64,000 nt of DNA from Vibrio ziniensis (GTDB taxonomy: Bacteria > Pseudomonadota > Gammaproteobacteria > Enterobacterales > Vibrionaceae): the NCBI RefSeq assembly GCF_011064285.1, contig NZ_CP049331.1, positions 1,612,001-1,676,000 of the forward strand, given 5' to 3'. A model generated the notes under the pieces. It was given only the letters and a program-made list of their open reading frames with translations. It ran no database searches and was not told the DNA's origin. The position numbers and the translations under genes were made by a program. Numbering within the stretch: the first letter of the stretch is position 1; every line of letters begins with the position of its first letter. Positions 9,821 through 17,919 of this stretch are shown here, in pieces.

Positions 9821-10687
9821 ATGTGGCAAGCTATCACCCAGCAACTCTCAGATACTTTAATGTTTCAATTCGACCTTGTAGAAAAAACCAAACTGCAAGG
9901 CGGAGACGTTAGTGAAAGCTATATGATTACCGACGGTAAAGAGCGGTATTTTGTAAAGTTAAATGACCGTAATTTTTTACCCGTTTTTGAAGCTGAAACC
10001 GAAAATTTACGAATTCTACGTGAAAGTAATAGTATCCATGTCCCTGAACATGTCCTTACAGGAAGCACTAAGGATCACTCGTTCATTATCTTAAATTATT
10101 TGGTGACTAAGCCTCTTGATGATTCAACAAACAGTTTTAAGTTGGGTCAACAACTCGCCAAATTACATCAATGGGGCGATCAAAAAGAATATGGGTTTGA
10201 TATTGATAATTACCTAGGTTGTGTCGTTCAGCCGAACAACTGGGCAAAGAAATGGTGTCAATTTTTTGCAGAGCAAAGAATTGGTTGGCAACTACAATTA
10301 ATGCATGAAAAAGGTGTGCATCTCGTCAATATTGACGAATTCGTTGAAGTCATAAAACAAAGATTAGCCAACCACACTCCGCGTCCAGCTTTATTACATG
10401 GTAATCTTTGGAACGAAAATGTAGCCAATTCGCCACTCGGTCCCATCTGTTACAACCCAGCCACTTATTGGGGTGACCGAGAATGTGATGTTGCTATGAG
10501 TGAGTTGTTTAGTGGTTTCCAACCCGAGTTCTATCAAGCATATGAAGAAGTTTTACCATTAGATATTGGCTACGTAGAAAGAAAAGACATCTACAACCTT
10601 TACCATATACTGAATCACTACAATCATTTCGGCGGTCACTATTTAGATGAGGCCGAGTATCTAATCAAGAAAATTCTGTCGTTCTAA
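9821..10687 (+). CDS. Fructosamine/ketosamine-3-kinase family protein with altered catalytic motifs
   Basis: A 288-residue homologue of the YniA/FN3K family, which phosphorylates sugars attached to protein amines so that they fall off. The fold is recognisable: GGDVSESYMI in the N-lobe, YFVKLND with the ATP-binding lysine, and the C-lobe segment ending YWGDRECD. However, two acidic positions that are Asp in the family are Asn here. The catalytic loop reads LLHGNLW (Asn195) where HGDLW is normal, and the metal-binding loop reads YNPATYW (Asn212) where FDPA is normal. The protein may therefore be inactive as a kinase or have a changed role. A GGAG site 8 bases upstream supports this start. Confidence 0.82.
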   Translation: MWQAITQQLSDTLMFQFDLVEKTKLQGGDVSESYMITDGKERYFVKLNDRNFLPVFEAETENLRILRESNSIHVPEHVLTGSTKDHSFIILNYLVTKPLDDSTNSFKLGQQLAKLHQWGDQKEYGFDIDNYLGCVVQPNNWAKKWCQFFAEQRIGWQLQLMHEKGVHLVNIDEFVEVIKQRLANHTPRPALLHGNLWNENVANSPLGPICYNPATYWGDRECDVAMSELFSGFQPEFYQAYEEVLPLDIGYVERKDIYNLYHILNHYNHFGGHYLDEAEYLIKKILSF

Positions 10688-10725
10688 ACTTATTCATTAC
10701 CACTCTATGTTATTAATAATAAACA

Positions 10726-10757
10726 AAAAAAGAGCTAATCAACTTTAGCTCTTTTTT
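10726..10757. terminator. Rho-independent terminator after the fructosamine-kinase-like gene
   Basis: A 13-bp stem formed by AAAAAAGAGCTAA and TTAGCTCTTTTTT with a 6-base loop. It is followed by no gene for 100 bases and ends transcription of the upstream gene. Confidence 0.9.
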
Positions 10758-10857
10758 CTATGTTCAATGGTCAAAATTTACACTTATTTCTCGTTCAGAA
10801 TCAACTTCTCGTCTTACTATTAAATTGAGAACAATAAAAGACAGAGCGAGAATCAAG

Positions 10858-11061
10858 ATGAAAAACTTTATCCAACAATCAATTATTTGCCCCCACTGTG
10901 GGCATCATGTTCCGGTAACACTAGACTCTTCAAATGGCAGCCAAGAGTTTTATGATGACTGCCCTGCTTGCTGTAATTCAATTCATATGAATTTGATGAT
11001 CAATGAGCAACTAGATATCGTTGAGCTACAAATCGATGCTGATGACGAGCAAATTTTCTAG
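10858..11061 (+). CDS. CPXCG-motif cysteine-rich small protein
   Basis: A 67-residue acidic protein with two cysteine pairs, CPHCGH and CPACCN, spaced as in a small zinc ribbon. This matches the CPXCG-motif family of short bacterial proteins, whose function is unknown. The ATG at 10858 is preferred to an in-frame TTG at 10825, since the shorter product has the usual family length and starts directly before the zinc ribbon. It sits between a terminator and the convergent ribE gene and seems to be transcribed alone. Confidence 0.78.
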   Translation: MKNFIQQSIICPHCGHHVPVTLDSSNGSQEFYDDCPACCNSIHMNLMINEQLDIVELQIDADDEQIF

Positions 11062-11106
11062 ACCTTGATATTTTTGTTCGCTGCTGCGCTCTAGTTAACG
11101 CTGGAC

Positions 11107-11715
11107 TTATTGTTTAGCAGCAAGCACTCGTTCAACGGTATCCACAATTGCTTGAGTTTGCGGATCAAGCTCAACGTTTACTTTGTCACCGACAGCTCGT
11201 TGACCAAAGAGTGTTCTTTGCAATGTTTCTAGAATCAGATGAACATTGAAACTATTTTCACTGACATCACCAATTGTCAGGGAACAACCGTCTAATCCAA
11301 TAAATCCCTTCGGCAAAACGTACTTCATATACTTTGGCGCTAACTCAAACCAAATTGTTTTGTTGTTTGGCGTATCAATCACTTCTGTAATCGTCGCGGT
11401 GTCCATAATATGGCCCGACATGGTATGACCACCAATTTCATCACCGAATTTAGCTGCTCTCTCGACATTCACCATAGAACCCACTTCAAGTTCACCTAGG
11501 TTAGTCAGTTTGAGAGTTTCTTGCATTAAATCAAACGAAACACGGTTGTCATCAACGTGAGTTACCGTCAAACAGCAGCCGTTGTGAGCTATCGAAGCAC
11601 CAATTGTTATCCCTTTAATTAATAAGGGTTCTAGCTCAATAACATGGGTTTGAAACTTGTCTTTTTTATCAATAGCAACGACTTTCGCCATGCCTTGAAC
11701 AATCCCAGTAAACAT
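11107..11715 (-). CDS. ribE: Riboflavin synthase alpha chain
   Basis: Riboflavin synthase joins two molecules of 6,7-dimethyl-8-ribityllumazine to give riboflavin. The 202-residue protein has the two internally repeated lumazine-binding barrels typical of the family: MFTGIVQG at the start, HNGCCLTVT in the first half, then GGHTMSGHI and [10 protein letters not shown] in the second half. The C-terminus [17 protein letters not shown] closely resembles the E. coli enzyme (called RibC there). It diverges from norM, an arrangement also found as ribC-mdtK in enterobacteria. I see no FMN riboswitch in the 110-base spacer. Confidence 0.96.
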   Translation of the reverse strand: MFTGIVQGMAKVVAIDKKDKFQTHVIELEPLLIKGITIGASIAHNGCCLTVTHVDDNRVSFDLMQETLKLTNLGELEVGSMVNVERAAKFGDEIGGHTMSGHIMDTATITEVIDTPNNKTIWFELAPKYMKYVLPKGFIGLDGCSLTIGDVSENSFNVHLILETLQRTLFGQRAVGDKVNVELDPQTQAIVDTVERVLAAKQ

Positions 11716-11825
11716 TTTGTATTTCCGATAGTTTTTCGTGGTGATCAGTGTGACATTTCTTTATCATTCCCACCAGTACGACCCACCGATTAATTAAGCA
11801 GTAAATATTCCCTTCGGAGAAGTTT

Positions 11826-13196
11826 GTGCAACATTATAAAAATGAAATAAAAAAATTAGTAAAGTTATCAACGCCAGTTCTTATTGCTTCCATCGCTCAA
11901 ACCGGTATGAGTTTCGTAGATACCGTTATGGCTGGTGGTGTAAGTGCAATCGACTTAGCTGCTGTCTCTGTCGCTTCCAGCATTTGGATGCCTACCATTC
12001 TGTTTGGTATTGGCCTTTTAATGGCACTGGTACCAATAGTTGCCCAGCTCAATGGTTCAGGCAGACAGCATAAAATTGCGTCTGAAATTCATCAGGGGGG
12101 ATTTTTAGCTTTAATTGTTTCTATTCCAACAATCTTAGTATTACTGCAAGCCAGTACTATTTTAAAGCTGATGGAAGTTGAACCATTAATGGCTGAAAAA
12201 ACCATTGGTTACATCAGTGCAATGATCTTCGCTGTACCTGCTTTTTTGCTATTCCAAGTATTGCGTAGCTTTGCAGAAGGTATGTCATTAACCAAACCAG
12301 CCATGGTCATTGGCTTCTTTGGTCTATTGATTAACATACCTCTAAACTGGATCTTCGTTTACGGTAAGCTAGGCGCTCCTGCCTTAGGTGGCGTTGGTTG
12401 TGGTGTAGCAACCTTGATCGTGTACTGGCTGATGTTTCTGATGTTGCTGTTCTACGTGGCAACTTCAAATCGACTTGCTCACGTGAAACTGTTCGCTCAC
12501 TTTCATAAACCGCATTTCAAACCTCAATGGCGTTTATTCAAGCTGGGTTTACCTGTAGCCGCGGCTTTGTTTTTCGAAGTCACTTTATTCGCTGTGGTAG
12601 CAGTCGCTTTAGCTCCTTTGGGCTCTTTGGTCGTAGCTGCACATCAGGTTTCTATTAACTTTTCATCATTAATTTTCATGTTACCGATGAGCATCGGTGC
12701 AGCCGTTTCTATCCGTGTGGGACACTCGCTCGGTGAAGAAAACGTTCAAGGCGCAGCGGTTGCATCCCATGTTGGGCTGTTTTTTGGCGTTGCTACCGCT
12801 ATAGTTACTGCGGCTTTCACTGTGGTCTTCCGTGAACAGGTAGCGCATCTTTACACGGATAATAGAGAGGTTATTGCCCTATCTATGCAGCTGCTTATTT
12901 TTGCTGGTATCTATCAATGTACTGACGCAATACAAGTTATCGCGGCTGGTTCGTTACGCGGATATAAAGATATGAACGCAATTTTTGTTCGTACTTTTAT
13001 TGCTTACTGGATCTTGGGATTACCTACGGGATATACCTTAGCAATGACCGATTTAATCGTAGAACCTATGGGTGCGAAAGGATTTTGGATTGGATTCATT
13101 GTCGGACTAAGTTCAGCGGCAATTATGCTAAGCCTGAGACTACTCTGGATTCAAAAGCAGGATCAACAAGTCCAATTAGATTTCGCTTCAAAGTAA
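11826..13196 (+). CDS. norM: Multidrug/Na+ antiporter NorM (MATE family)
   Basis: A 12-helix inner-membrane transporter of 456 residues, the length of the classical Vibrio NorM. It exports cationic drugs such as fluoroquinolones and dyes, driven by a sodium or proton gradient. The N-terminal segment TPVLIASIAQTGMSFVDTVM carries the Asp of the first helix used in cation coupling. The C-terminal half contains the motif QVIAAGSLRGYKDM. Translation begins at GTG with GGAG about 8 bases upstream. It diverges from ribE and ends in a hairpin terminator shared with the convergent gene behind it. Confidence 0.95.
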   Translation: MQHYKNEIKKLVKLSTPVLIASIAQTGMSFVDTVMAGGVSAIDLAAVSVASSIWMPTILFGIGLLMALVPIVAQLNGSGRQHKIASEIHQGGFLALIVSIPTILVLLQASTILKLMEVEPLMAEKTIGYISAMIFAVPAFLLFQVLRSFAEGMSLTKPAMVIGFFGLLINIPLNWIFVYGKLGAPALGGVGCGVATLIVYWLMFLMLLFYVATSNRLAHVKLFAHFHKPHFKPQWRLFKLGLPVAAALFFEVTLFAVVAVALAPLGSLVVAAHQVSINFSSLIFMLPMSIGAAVSIRVGHSLGEENVQGAAVASHVGLFFGVATAIVTAAFTVVFREQVAHLYTDNREVIALSMQLLIFAGIYQCTDAIQVIAAGSLRGYKDMNAIFVRTFIAYWILGLPTGYTLAMTDLIVEPMGAKGFWIGFIVGLSSAAIMLSLRLLWIQKQDQQVQLDFASK

Positions 13197-13216
13197 TCTA
13201 TAACTCTTTAAAAACA

Positions 13217-13242
13217 AAAGGTCAGCATATGCTGGCCTTTTT
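13217..13242. terminator. Terminator between norM and a convergent small ORF
   Basis: A palindromic hairpin (AAAGGTCAGCA pairing with TGCTGGCCTTT, one G-T wobble) followed by a T tract. It sits 20 bases after the norM stop and 10 bases beyond the end of the convergent short ORF, so it probably serves both. Confidence 0.85.
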
Positions 13243-13252
13243 AATACGTGAC

Positions 13253-13357
13253 TTATTCGTTTTCAGTTTCTAGGTAGGTATTTTCTAGCCCAGCAAGCAC
13301 ACTTTGGTAAGTGTCAATTTCACATACAAAAACGATCATTTTTTCAATAAAGCTCAT
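13253..13357 (-). CDS. Putative 34-residue small protein downstream of the patatin gene
   Basis: An open frame starting MSFIEKMIVFVCEIDTYQSV and ending in acidic residues (ETENE), 34 residues in all. A good Shine-Dalgarno (TAGGAGC) lies 7-10 bases before its ATG. It begins 12 bases after the stop of the patatin-like gene and ends just before a terminator, so it occupies the last position of a two-gene transcript. The first half is hydrophobic with a single Cys, the second half acidic; it may be a short amphipathic or membrane-associated peptide. No homologue is known to me and translation is unproven. Confidence 0.55.
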   Translation of the reverse strand: MSFIEKMIVFVCEIDTYQSVLAGLENTYLETENE

Positions 13358-13369
13358 AATGTGCTCCTA

Positions 13370-14203
13370 TTATTTCAAACTGTGTACGTGCATACGACCA
13401 GCAATTAAACCCATGCTGTATCCATGATCTAATGCCCCTTTATTCATGGTTAGACGTTTAACTGCAAAATGTTCAGGTGGAGCGATAACTCGAATGTTCG
13501 CATCTTTAGGCGGGTTACGAATGAACTCCAGCGAACCATTGTATTTCTCAGCCCTTGCGGTAACCGATTTAGCAACTTCTGGATAGCGAGCAAACAGTTT
13601 TTTCATCATCCATTCACTTTTAACCTTGGGCATCTCATAACTTTCTGGATGAGAAAGAACAACAGTGATATCACGTGCACCACGACGATAAGCTTCTTTC
13701 ACTGGAATAGAGTCAGACACGCCACCATCGGTATAGCACTGCCCATCGAAACAAGGGGTTTTCTTGTAGACAATAGGCAACGCAGAGGTGGCTTCTATCG
13801 CTGTTACAAAATTATCCGGAGTAATTTGATAGTAATCAGGCTTGCCCGTCTCGATGTTAGTGGCAGCTGCATAAAAAGGAATTGACGAGAACAGCGCTTC
13901 TTCGTTGATCGGGTAACGCTCATTTGCTTCATCAATTAGCCATCGAACATCAACTAAGTCACCGCCTCTTAGGAAACGGCCAGGGTTATAAAAACGACTG
14001 CTAGTAGCAAGTTGAGTTATCACTTGATAACTGCGTAGAGGTTGATTAGACAAATAGCCGACAAGATTTGAAGCACCAGCAGAGACTCCCATAACGAAAT
14101 CGTATGGACGGTGGTTTAATTCCATAAATGAATCAAGAACGCCACTGGCAAAAATGCCGCGCATTGCCCCACCTTCTACTACTAACGCCTTTTGTCCTGC
14201 CAT
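13370..14203 (-). CDS. Patatin-like phospholipase (YjjU-type)
   Basis: A 277-residue serine hydrolase of the patatin family. The oxyanion-hole motif GGAMRG is near residues 11-16, the nucleophile elbow GVSAG near 39-43 holds the active Ser, and the DGG that supplies the catalytic Asp follows in YTDGGVSDSIP. No signal peptide is seen, so it probably acts in the cytoplasm on phospholipids or other acyl esters. The length and architecture match E. coli YjjU-like proteins. It may be cotranscribed with the short ORF just downstream. Confidence 0.9.
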   Translation of the reverse strand: MAGQKALVVEGGAMRGIFASGVLDSFMELNHRPYDFVMGVSAGASNLVGYLSNQPLRSYQVITQLATSSRFYNPGRFLRGGDLVDVRWLIDEANERYPINEEALFSSIPFYAAATNIETGKPDYYQITPDNFVTAIEATSALPIVYKKTPCFDGQCYTDGGVSDSIPVKEAYRRGARDITVVLSHPESYEMPKVKSEWMMKKLFARYPEVAKSVTARAEKYNGSLEFIRNPPKDANIRVIAPPEHFAVKRLTMNKGALDHGYSMGLIAGRMHVHSLK

Positions 14204-14300
14204 TTTTAAACCCTTATTATCGTTTTAACCATTTAAAGATAATTCTTACTGGTTAACCTCGCAAATGGGTTTAACTTATCAATCAGATAGATATCGCCGA

Positions 14301-15050
14301 TTAAGCTGCGACCTGTTGTACTGCGATTGCAGCATTCGCCTTGTTGCTCTCTAAACGTGGACAATTTGCGCATAATGGTCGCCCTTCACATTTGTATACA
14401 AGGCAACAACTGGTTCTGACCACTTTTAAGCGGTCGGTGGCTACATCGACTATTAAGCTACTGATGTGTTTATGAGGAAGATTAAAAGCATCCAACCAAA
14501 GTTTGGCTTGTTGCAAAATAGCGCCGTTGGAATAACTTGGTCTGAGTTCTTGTAAGCGGACTAAGCAACTCAATAGCTGATCAGCGAGTAGATGATTCGT
14601 AAACCCAGGACGAATTCTGCCCCACTGGTTAATTGCCTCTCTATAGTTTTCAAATAGTTGAGAGAGTAGTTCACCCGCTGTTTTTATCAAGGCTGATCGA
14701 CTTGCATGCGTCCATTCGTGATCCATAAAACTAAAACCAGAAATAAAACAGTGTTGTTGTTTCTGCAAAATCGTCGCCACATCTGGCAAGGCTTTTTGTG
14801 TATAAATTGCAATGAATGAGACAAATACGGGTTGCCAACACAGCAAATCCCATGTGCGAGTCAACCAATAAGCTTGACCCGCTTCGGGATGTCGATTTGC
14901 AATTTGTGTGTAAAGAAATTCGATCGACTTTGTGCTCAAGTCATGGTTTAAACAGCTACTTTCATGTTCAACAAGGTTGCCATCTAAATAGGGTGTGATG
15001 TTTCGAGCATGAACGAATAGTTTTTCGAAATGTACTGTGGATAAACCCAT
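14301..15050 (-). CDS. FhuF-like siderophore ferric iron reductase
   Basis: A 249-residue cytoplasmic protein with a C-terminal cysteine cluster (SCCLVYKCEGRPLCANCPR) of the type that holds the unusual [2Fe-2S] centre of FhuF. FhuF reduces iron in imported ferric siderophores so that it is released. The frame runs upstream to 15110, but that stretch translates a Fur-like box and promoter, so translation more likely starts at MGLSTVHFEKLF (15050). The gene lies directly behind the TonB2 operon, separated by a hairpin, and the operator suggests iron repression. The substrate siderophore cannot be told. Confidence 0.82.
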   Translation of the reverse strand: MGLSTVHFEKLFVHARNITPYLDGNLVEHESSCLNHDLSTKSIEFLYTQIANRHPEAGQAYWLTRTWDLLCWQPVFVSFIAIYTQKALPDVATILQKQQHCFISGFSFMDHEWTHASRSALIKTAGELLSQLFENYREAINQWGRIRPGFTNHLLADQLLSCLVRLQELRPSYSNGAILQQAKLWLDAFNLPHKHISSLIVDVATDRLKVVRTSCCLVYKCEGRPLCANCPRLESNKANAAIAVQQVAA

Positions 15051-15079
15051 TGAAGATAGCCGTGCCGTTAAAATAATAG

Positions 15080-15100
15080 TAATGATATAAATTATCATTA
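15080..15100. promoter_or_regulatory. Fur-like box upstream of the ferric reductase gene
   Basis: A perfect palindrome TAATGATA-N5-TATCATTA, close to the overlapping 7-1-7 pattern of Fur operators (TGATAAT/ATTATCA). It lies 30-50 bases before the chosen start of the FhuF-like gene. A further partial half (TATTATCATTAG) follows at about 15113-15124. Confidence 0.75.
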
Positions 15101-15132
15101 CATACTGCAAACTATTATCATTAGCATAACAA

Positions 15133-15153
15133 AGGGCCTATAAAATAGGCCCT
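15133..15153. terminator. Hairpin at the end of the TonB2 operon
   Basis: A 9-bp stem (AGGGCCTAT / ATAGGCCCT) with a 3-base loop, just downstream of the TPR gene stop and before the reductase promoter. The T tract on the minus strand is short (TTTG), so it may be a modest terminator. Confidence 0.7.
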
Positions 15154-15156
15154 CAT

Positions 15157-16350
15157 TTACGATGTTTGGTTGTCTTTTGCTTTTCGCAGCTGAGTTAAAT
15201 ACTTTATCCAGCTCTTTGCTTCATCCGAAGGTTCAATATTGTTAGCTTTCTTAGCTTCAATCAGTGCTGGTTCAAGTTGGTTGAGTTTGTATAACGCTTT
15301 AGTACGGGCTAAGGCAACTTGAGCTTGTTTACCTTTCTCTTTTACGTTATCCAATTCAGATAGTGCATCATCGTAACGAGCTTGCTGCATTAAGATCTGA
15401 GCGATGTTCCAGTGGTACTTACCGTCAAATTTCGCAGCTAATGCCCAAGTGTCAATGGCTTTATCCCATTCTTTTGCACGCTGCCAATAGAAAGCGCGTT
15501 CTGTAATCAAATCAACATTTGTTTGGGCATCTTTCAATTGCTCTAATACAAGACCAGCTCGCTCAGGGATGCCGTTATGGGCATAGAGCTGAGCCAATAA
15601 ACGTAAATCTGCATCACTCAATTCGATTTTTTGCAATTGAGCTAAACCCAAACTACTCAATGCATCTTTTTTCTTGCCGGTTCTCAATTCCAGATTCACC
15701 AATTGTAACCACCAGTTGCTACGCTCCGGTTCTAGATTGATTAACTTCTTGAGCGTTGGGATGGCCTCTTCCCAGCGTTCTAGTTGAAGCTGCGCACCTA
15801 ACTTTACTGACAATGGAGTAACTGCGTCAGGCTGTTTATATTTGTCATACTCCGCAATTGCGTTCAGCGTTTTTTGCCATTGTTCAATTTGGTAGTGTAC
15901 TTGACTAATGCGCAACCATAGTTCGCTTGCATTTTGCGTCTGTGGGATATTTTTGCTCAGCTGATAGTAATGAGGCAGAGCTTGCTTAAATTGTTGATTC
16001 ATTAACAATAAATCAGCCAACATACGTTCTGTTAGCCAACCCTGGTCATCTTTTAATTCACCGCTAGCTACCGCTTGTTCTAGCGCATTAATGGCCGGTT
16101 TAATTTGCTCATTCTGCCAGTAGAAAACGCCCAACATTCGAGAGAAGTACGCTTTATCATAGCCACGAGAAACATCAGCGGTTTTTAGCGTCTCGATCGC
16201 TTGAGACAATTTGTCTTCCTGCGCTAGCTGGTTAGCTTTCATTGCTTTATTTGCAGCATATTGGCTTAGTTCGGCAGCAACAGCCATACGGTTTGTTACA
16301 CTCGAAGTGGATACCAGCAACAATAGACTGACGATTATTCGTTTCATCAT
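15157..16350 (-). CDS. TPR-repeat periplasmic protein of the TonB2 locus
   Basis: A 397-residue exported protein with an N-terminal signal peptide (about 1-26) followed by tetratricopeptide-like helical repeats for most of its length (for example the segments around LSQAIETLKTADVSRGYDKA and WEEAIPTLKKLINLEPERSN). TPR arrays mediate protein contacts. Proteins like this accompany vibrio TonB2 systems and are thought to act in energy transduction in the periplasm. The gene starts 4 bp inside tonB2 and is the last gene of the operon. Its direct partner is inferred from gene order only. Confidence 0.85.
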   Translation of the reverse strand: MMKRIIVSLLLLVSTSSVTNRMAVAAELSQYAANKAMKANQLAQEDKLSQAIETLKTADVSRGYDKAYFSRMLGVFYWQNEQIKPAINALEQAVASGELKDDQGWLTERMLADLLLMNQQFKQALPHYYQLSKNIPQTQNASELWLRISQVHYQIEQWQKTLNAIAEYDKYKQPDAVTPLSVKLGAQLQLERWEEAIPTLKKLINLEPERSNWWLQLVNLELRTGKKKDALSSLGLAQLQKIELSDADLRLLAQLYAHNGIPERAGLVLEQLKDAQTNVDLITERAFYWQRAKEWDKAIDTWALAAKFDGKYHWNIAQILMQQARYDDALSELDNVKEKGKQAQVALARTKALYKLNQLEPALIEAKKANNIEPSDEAKSWIKYLTQLRKAKDNQTS

Positions 16351-16967
16351 TTGGCTAACTTGAACTCCAATTTCACAGATTGTCCCGGTTGGGTCACCGC
16401 TTTACCATCCAGTAACTTAGGTTGGTATTTCCAGTTTCTCAACGCCCGTATTGCATCACGTTCAAACACTCTCTTCGGCTCTGCTTCTACCACTTGAATA
16501 TCCGTAGGTTGCCCAGTTTCATCGATGGTGAAACTCATGACCACATAGCCTTCAATCCCCCTTTGCAAAGCACGTGCTGGGTATGTTGGCTCTACACGAT
16601 GTAATGGCATAGCTTGTTGGTTAGCTCCAAAATCACCAAAGGTTGGAGCATTGATCGAAATACCGCTAATTGCGGTATCTAAACCTAATGATGGAACGCT
16701 AGAAAGCTGTTGCGTGTTGGCCACCGAAGTCTGTTTCTGCGAAACAGGAGATTGTGGAGGCGGTTCTGGCAATTCTGGCTGCTCCGGAACACTTCGTTGT
16801 CTGCGCTGCACCTGATTTTCCTGCTCTAACATCACCATGTTAAAACTAAGCGGTTGGCTAGCTTTAGGTGCACGTTGATTACCGTTATCAACCATCCAAG
16901 CCATAAAGGCGAACAGGCTTAAAGAGATAAGAGCAGCAATCGGTGTTGCAAACAGTAAACGCAGCAT
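16347..16967 (-). CDS. tonB2: Energy transducer TonB2
   Basis: A 206-residue TonB. The N-terminal anchor is at about 5-27, followed by a short Pro/Glu-rich linker (PEQPELPEPPPQSP), much shorter than in TonB1-type proteins. The C-terminal domain has the family motif EPTYPARALQRGIEGYVV and the terminal pattern NWKYQP. TonB2 carries energy from the ExbB/ExbD proton channel to outer-membrane siderophore receptors. It overlaps exbD by one base and the TPR gene by four, so the set is translated in tight coupling. Confidence 0.94.
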   Translation of the reverse strand: MLRLLFATPIAALISLSLFAFMAWMVDNGNQRAPKASQPLSFNMVMLEQENQVQRRQRSVPEQPELPEPPPQSPVSQKQTSVANTQQLSSVPSLGLDTAISGISINAPTFGDFGANQQAMPLHRVEPTYPARALQRGIEGYVVMSFTIDETGQPTDIQVVEAEPKRVFERDAIRALRNWKYQPKLLDGKAVTQPGQSVKLEFKLAK

Positions 16968-17371
16968 TAACGCTTCTCCGCAGCGAGCGCAATACTCTTC
17001 ACACCAGCGCCTTTAGCGGCATCCATCACCTGAACAACCGTTCCATTGTATGCGTGCTCGTCAGCTTGAATCACTAAAGATGCTTCAGGCTGTTCCAATA
17101 GCAAATGCTCAAGTGTGGCTTGTACGCGCTCCACATCGACTTGGCGTTTATCAATGTAGATGTCATTTGCAGATGTAATTGCTACGAAGATTCCAGCATC
17201 TTTTTGACTGACAACGTTTGAAGCTGTAGGCCGATTAACTTCCACACCCGATTCACGTACAAAAGAGCTGGTCACGATGAAAAAAATCAACATGATAAAT
17301 ACGATATCCAGCATAGAAGTTAGATCTATTTGTGCCTCTTCTTGCTGAGATTGACGTCGACCGAGTCTCAT
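16967..17371 (-). CDS. exbD2: Biopolymer transport protein ExbD2
   Basis: A 134-residue ExbD/TolR protein with one N-terminal membrane helix (IDLTSMLDIVFIMLIFFIVT, about 16-35) that contains the conserved proton-translocating Asp in the MLDIVFIML segment, and a periplasmic domain. With ExbB2 it forms the proton channel that powers TonB2. Its ATG overlaps the exbB stop by four bases. Confidence 0.95.
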   Translation of the reverse strand: MRLGRRQSQQEEAQIDLTSMLDIVFIMLIFFIVTSSFVRESGVEVNRPTASNVVSQKDAGIFVAITSANDIYIDKRQVDVERVQATLEHLLLEQPEASLVIQADEHAYNGTVVQVMDAAKGAGVKSIALAAEKR

Positions 17372-17910
17372 AGCTGACTCCTTAAAGATTTTTCTAATTT
17401 CATTTCAAATAGACGACACGTTTTCACTAGACGCGCATGAACAAACATGCCTGCCAAAGCCGCAACCATTCCAGCCATAGTGGGCAGTGTTGCCAATGAA
17501 ATACCTGAAGCCATCAATTTCGGATCGCTGCTGCCTTGCGTTGCCATCACATCAAAAACCGAGATCATCCCAGTAACTGTGCCTAGCAAACCCAACATCG
17601 GGCAAATTGCAACCATCACTTTGATAACGTTGAGGTTCTGAGTTAAAGCAATATGAGCTTGCCCTATCCAACCTTGTTTGATGGCGTGAGCATGCCAAGA
17701 GTTGTGTTCCGTGCGTTGGTGCCAAAGATCTATCCAGTGTTTACGCTGCTTAGGAAAGGTAAACACCAGATAGATAATACGTTCAACGACCAACAGCCAA
17801 CACACTGCTACAACCGCAGCAAGCCACCACAATACTGCACCCCCCTGATCCATAAATTCGGTCAGTGGTAAAAACAGATTATTGAATGACGTAAACCAGT
17901 TAGCTTGCAT
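17368..17910 (-). CDS. exbB2: Biopolymer transport protein ExbB2 (TolQ/MotA family)
   Basis: A 180-residue ExbB with three predicted membrane helices: one N-terminal (VLWWLAAVVAVCWLLVVERI) and two in the MotA/TolQ domain (VMVAICPMLGLLGTVTGMIS and LATLPTMAGMVAALAGMFVH). The glycine-rich GLLGTVTGM motif is diagnostic. The start is placed at MQANWFTSF (17910) rather than an in-frame TTG six bases upstream. It forms the channel with ExbD2 and follows the TtpC-like gene after 9 bases. Confidence 0.94.
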   Translation of the reverse strand: MQANWFTSFNNLFLPLTEFMDQGGAVLWWLAAVVAVCWLLVVERIIYLVFTFPKQRKHWIDLWHQRTEHNSWHAHAIKQGWIGQAHIALTQNLNVIKVMVAICPMLGLLGTVTGMISVFDVMATQGSSDPKLMASGISLATLPTMAGMVAALAGMFVHARLVKTCRLFEMKLEKSLRSQL

Positions 17911-17919
17911 GTTCAACCC

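Noticed and set aside
9807..9860. 17-codon ORF overlapping the start of the fructosamine-kinase-like gene
   Set aside because: It has an upstream GAGGA, but the main gene has its own GGAG site at 8 bases, and the short frame has no coding character.
11716..11825. FMN riboswitch between ribE and norM
   Set aside because: The spacer is only 110 bases and lacks the conserved stems expected of an RFN element.
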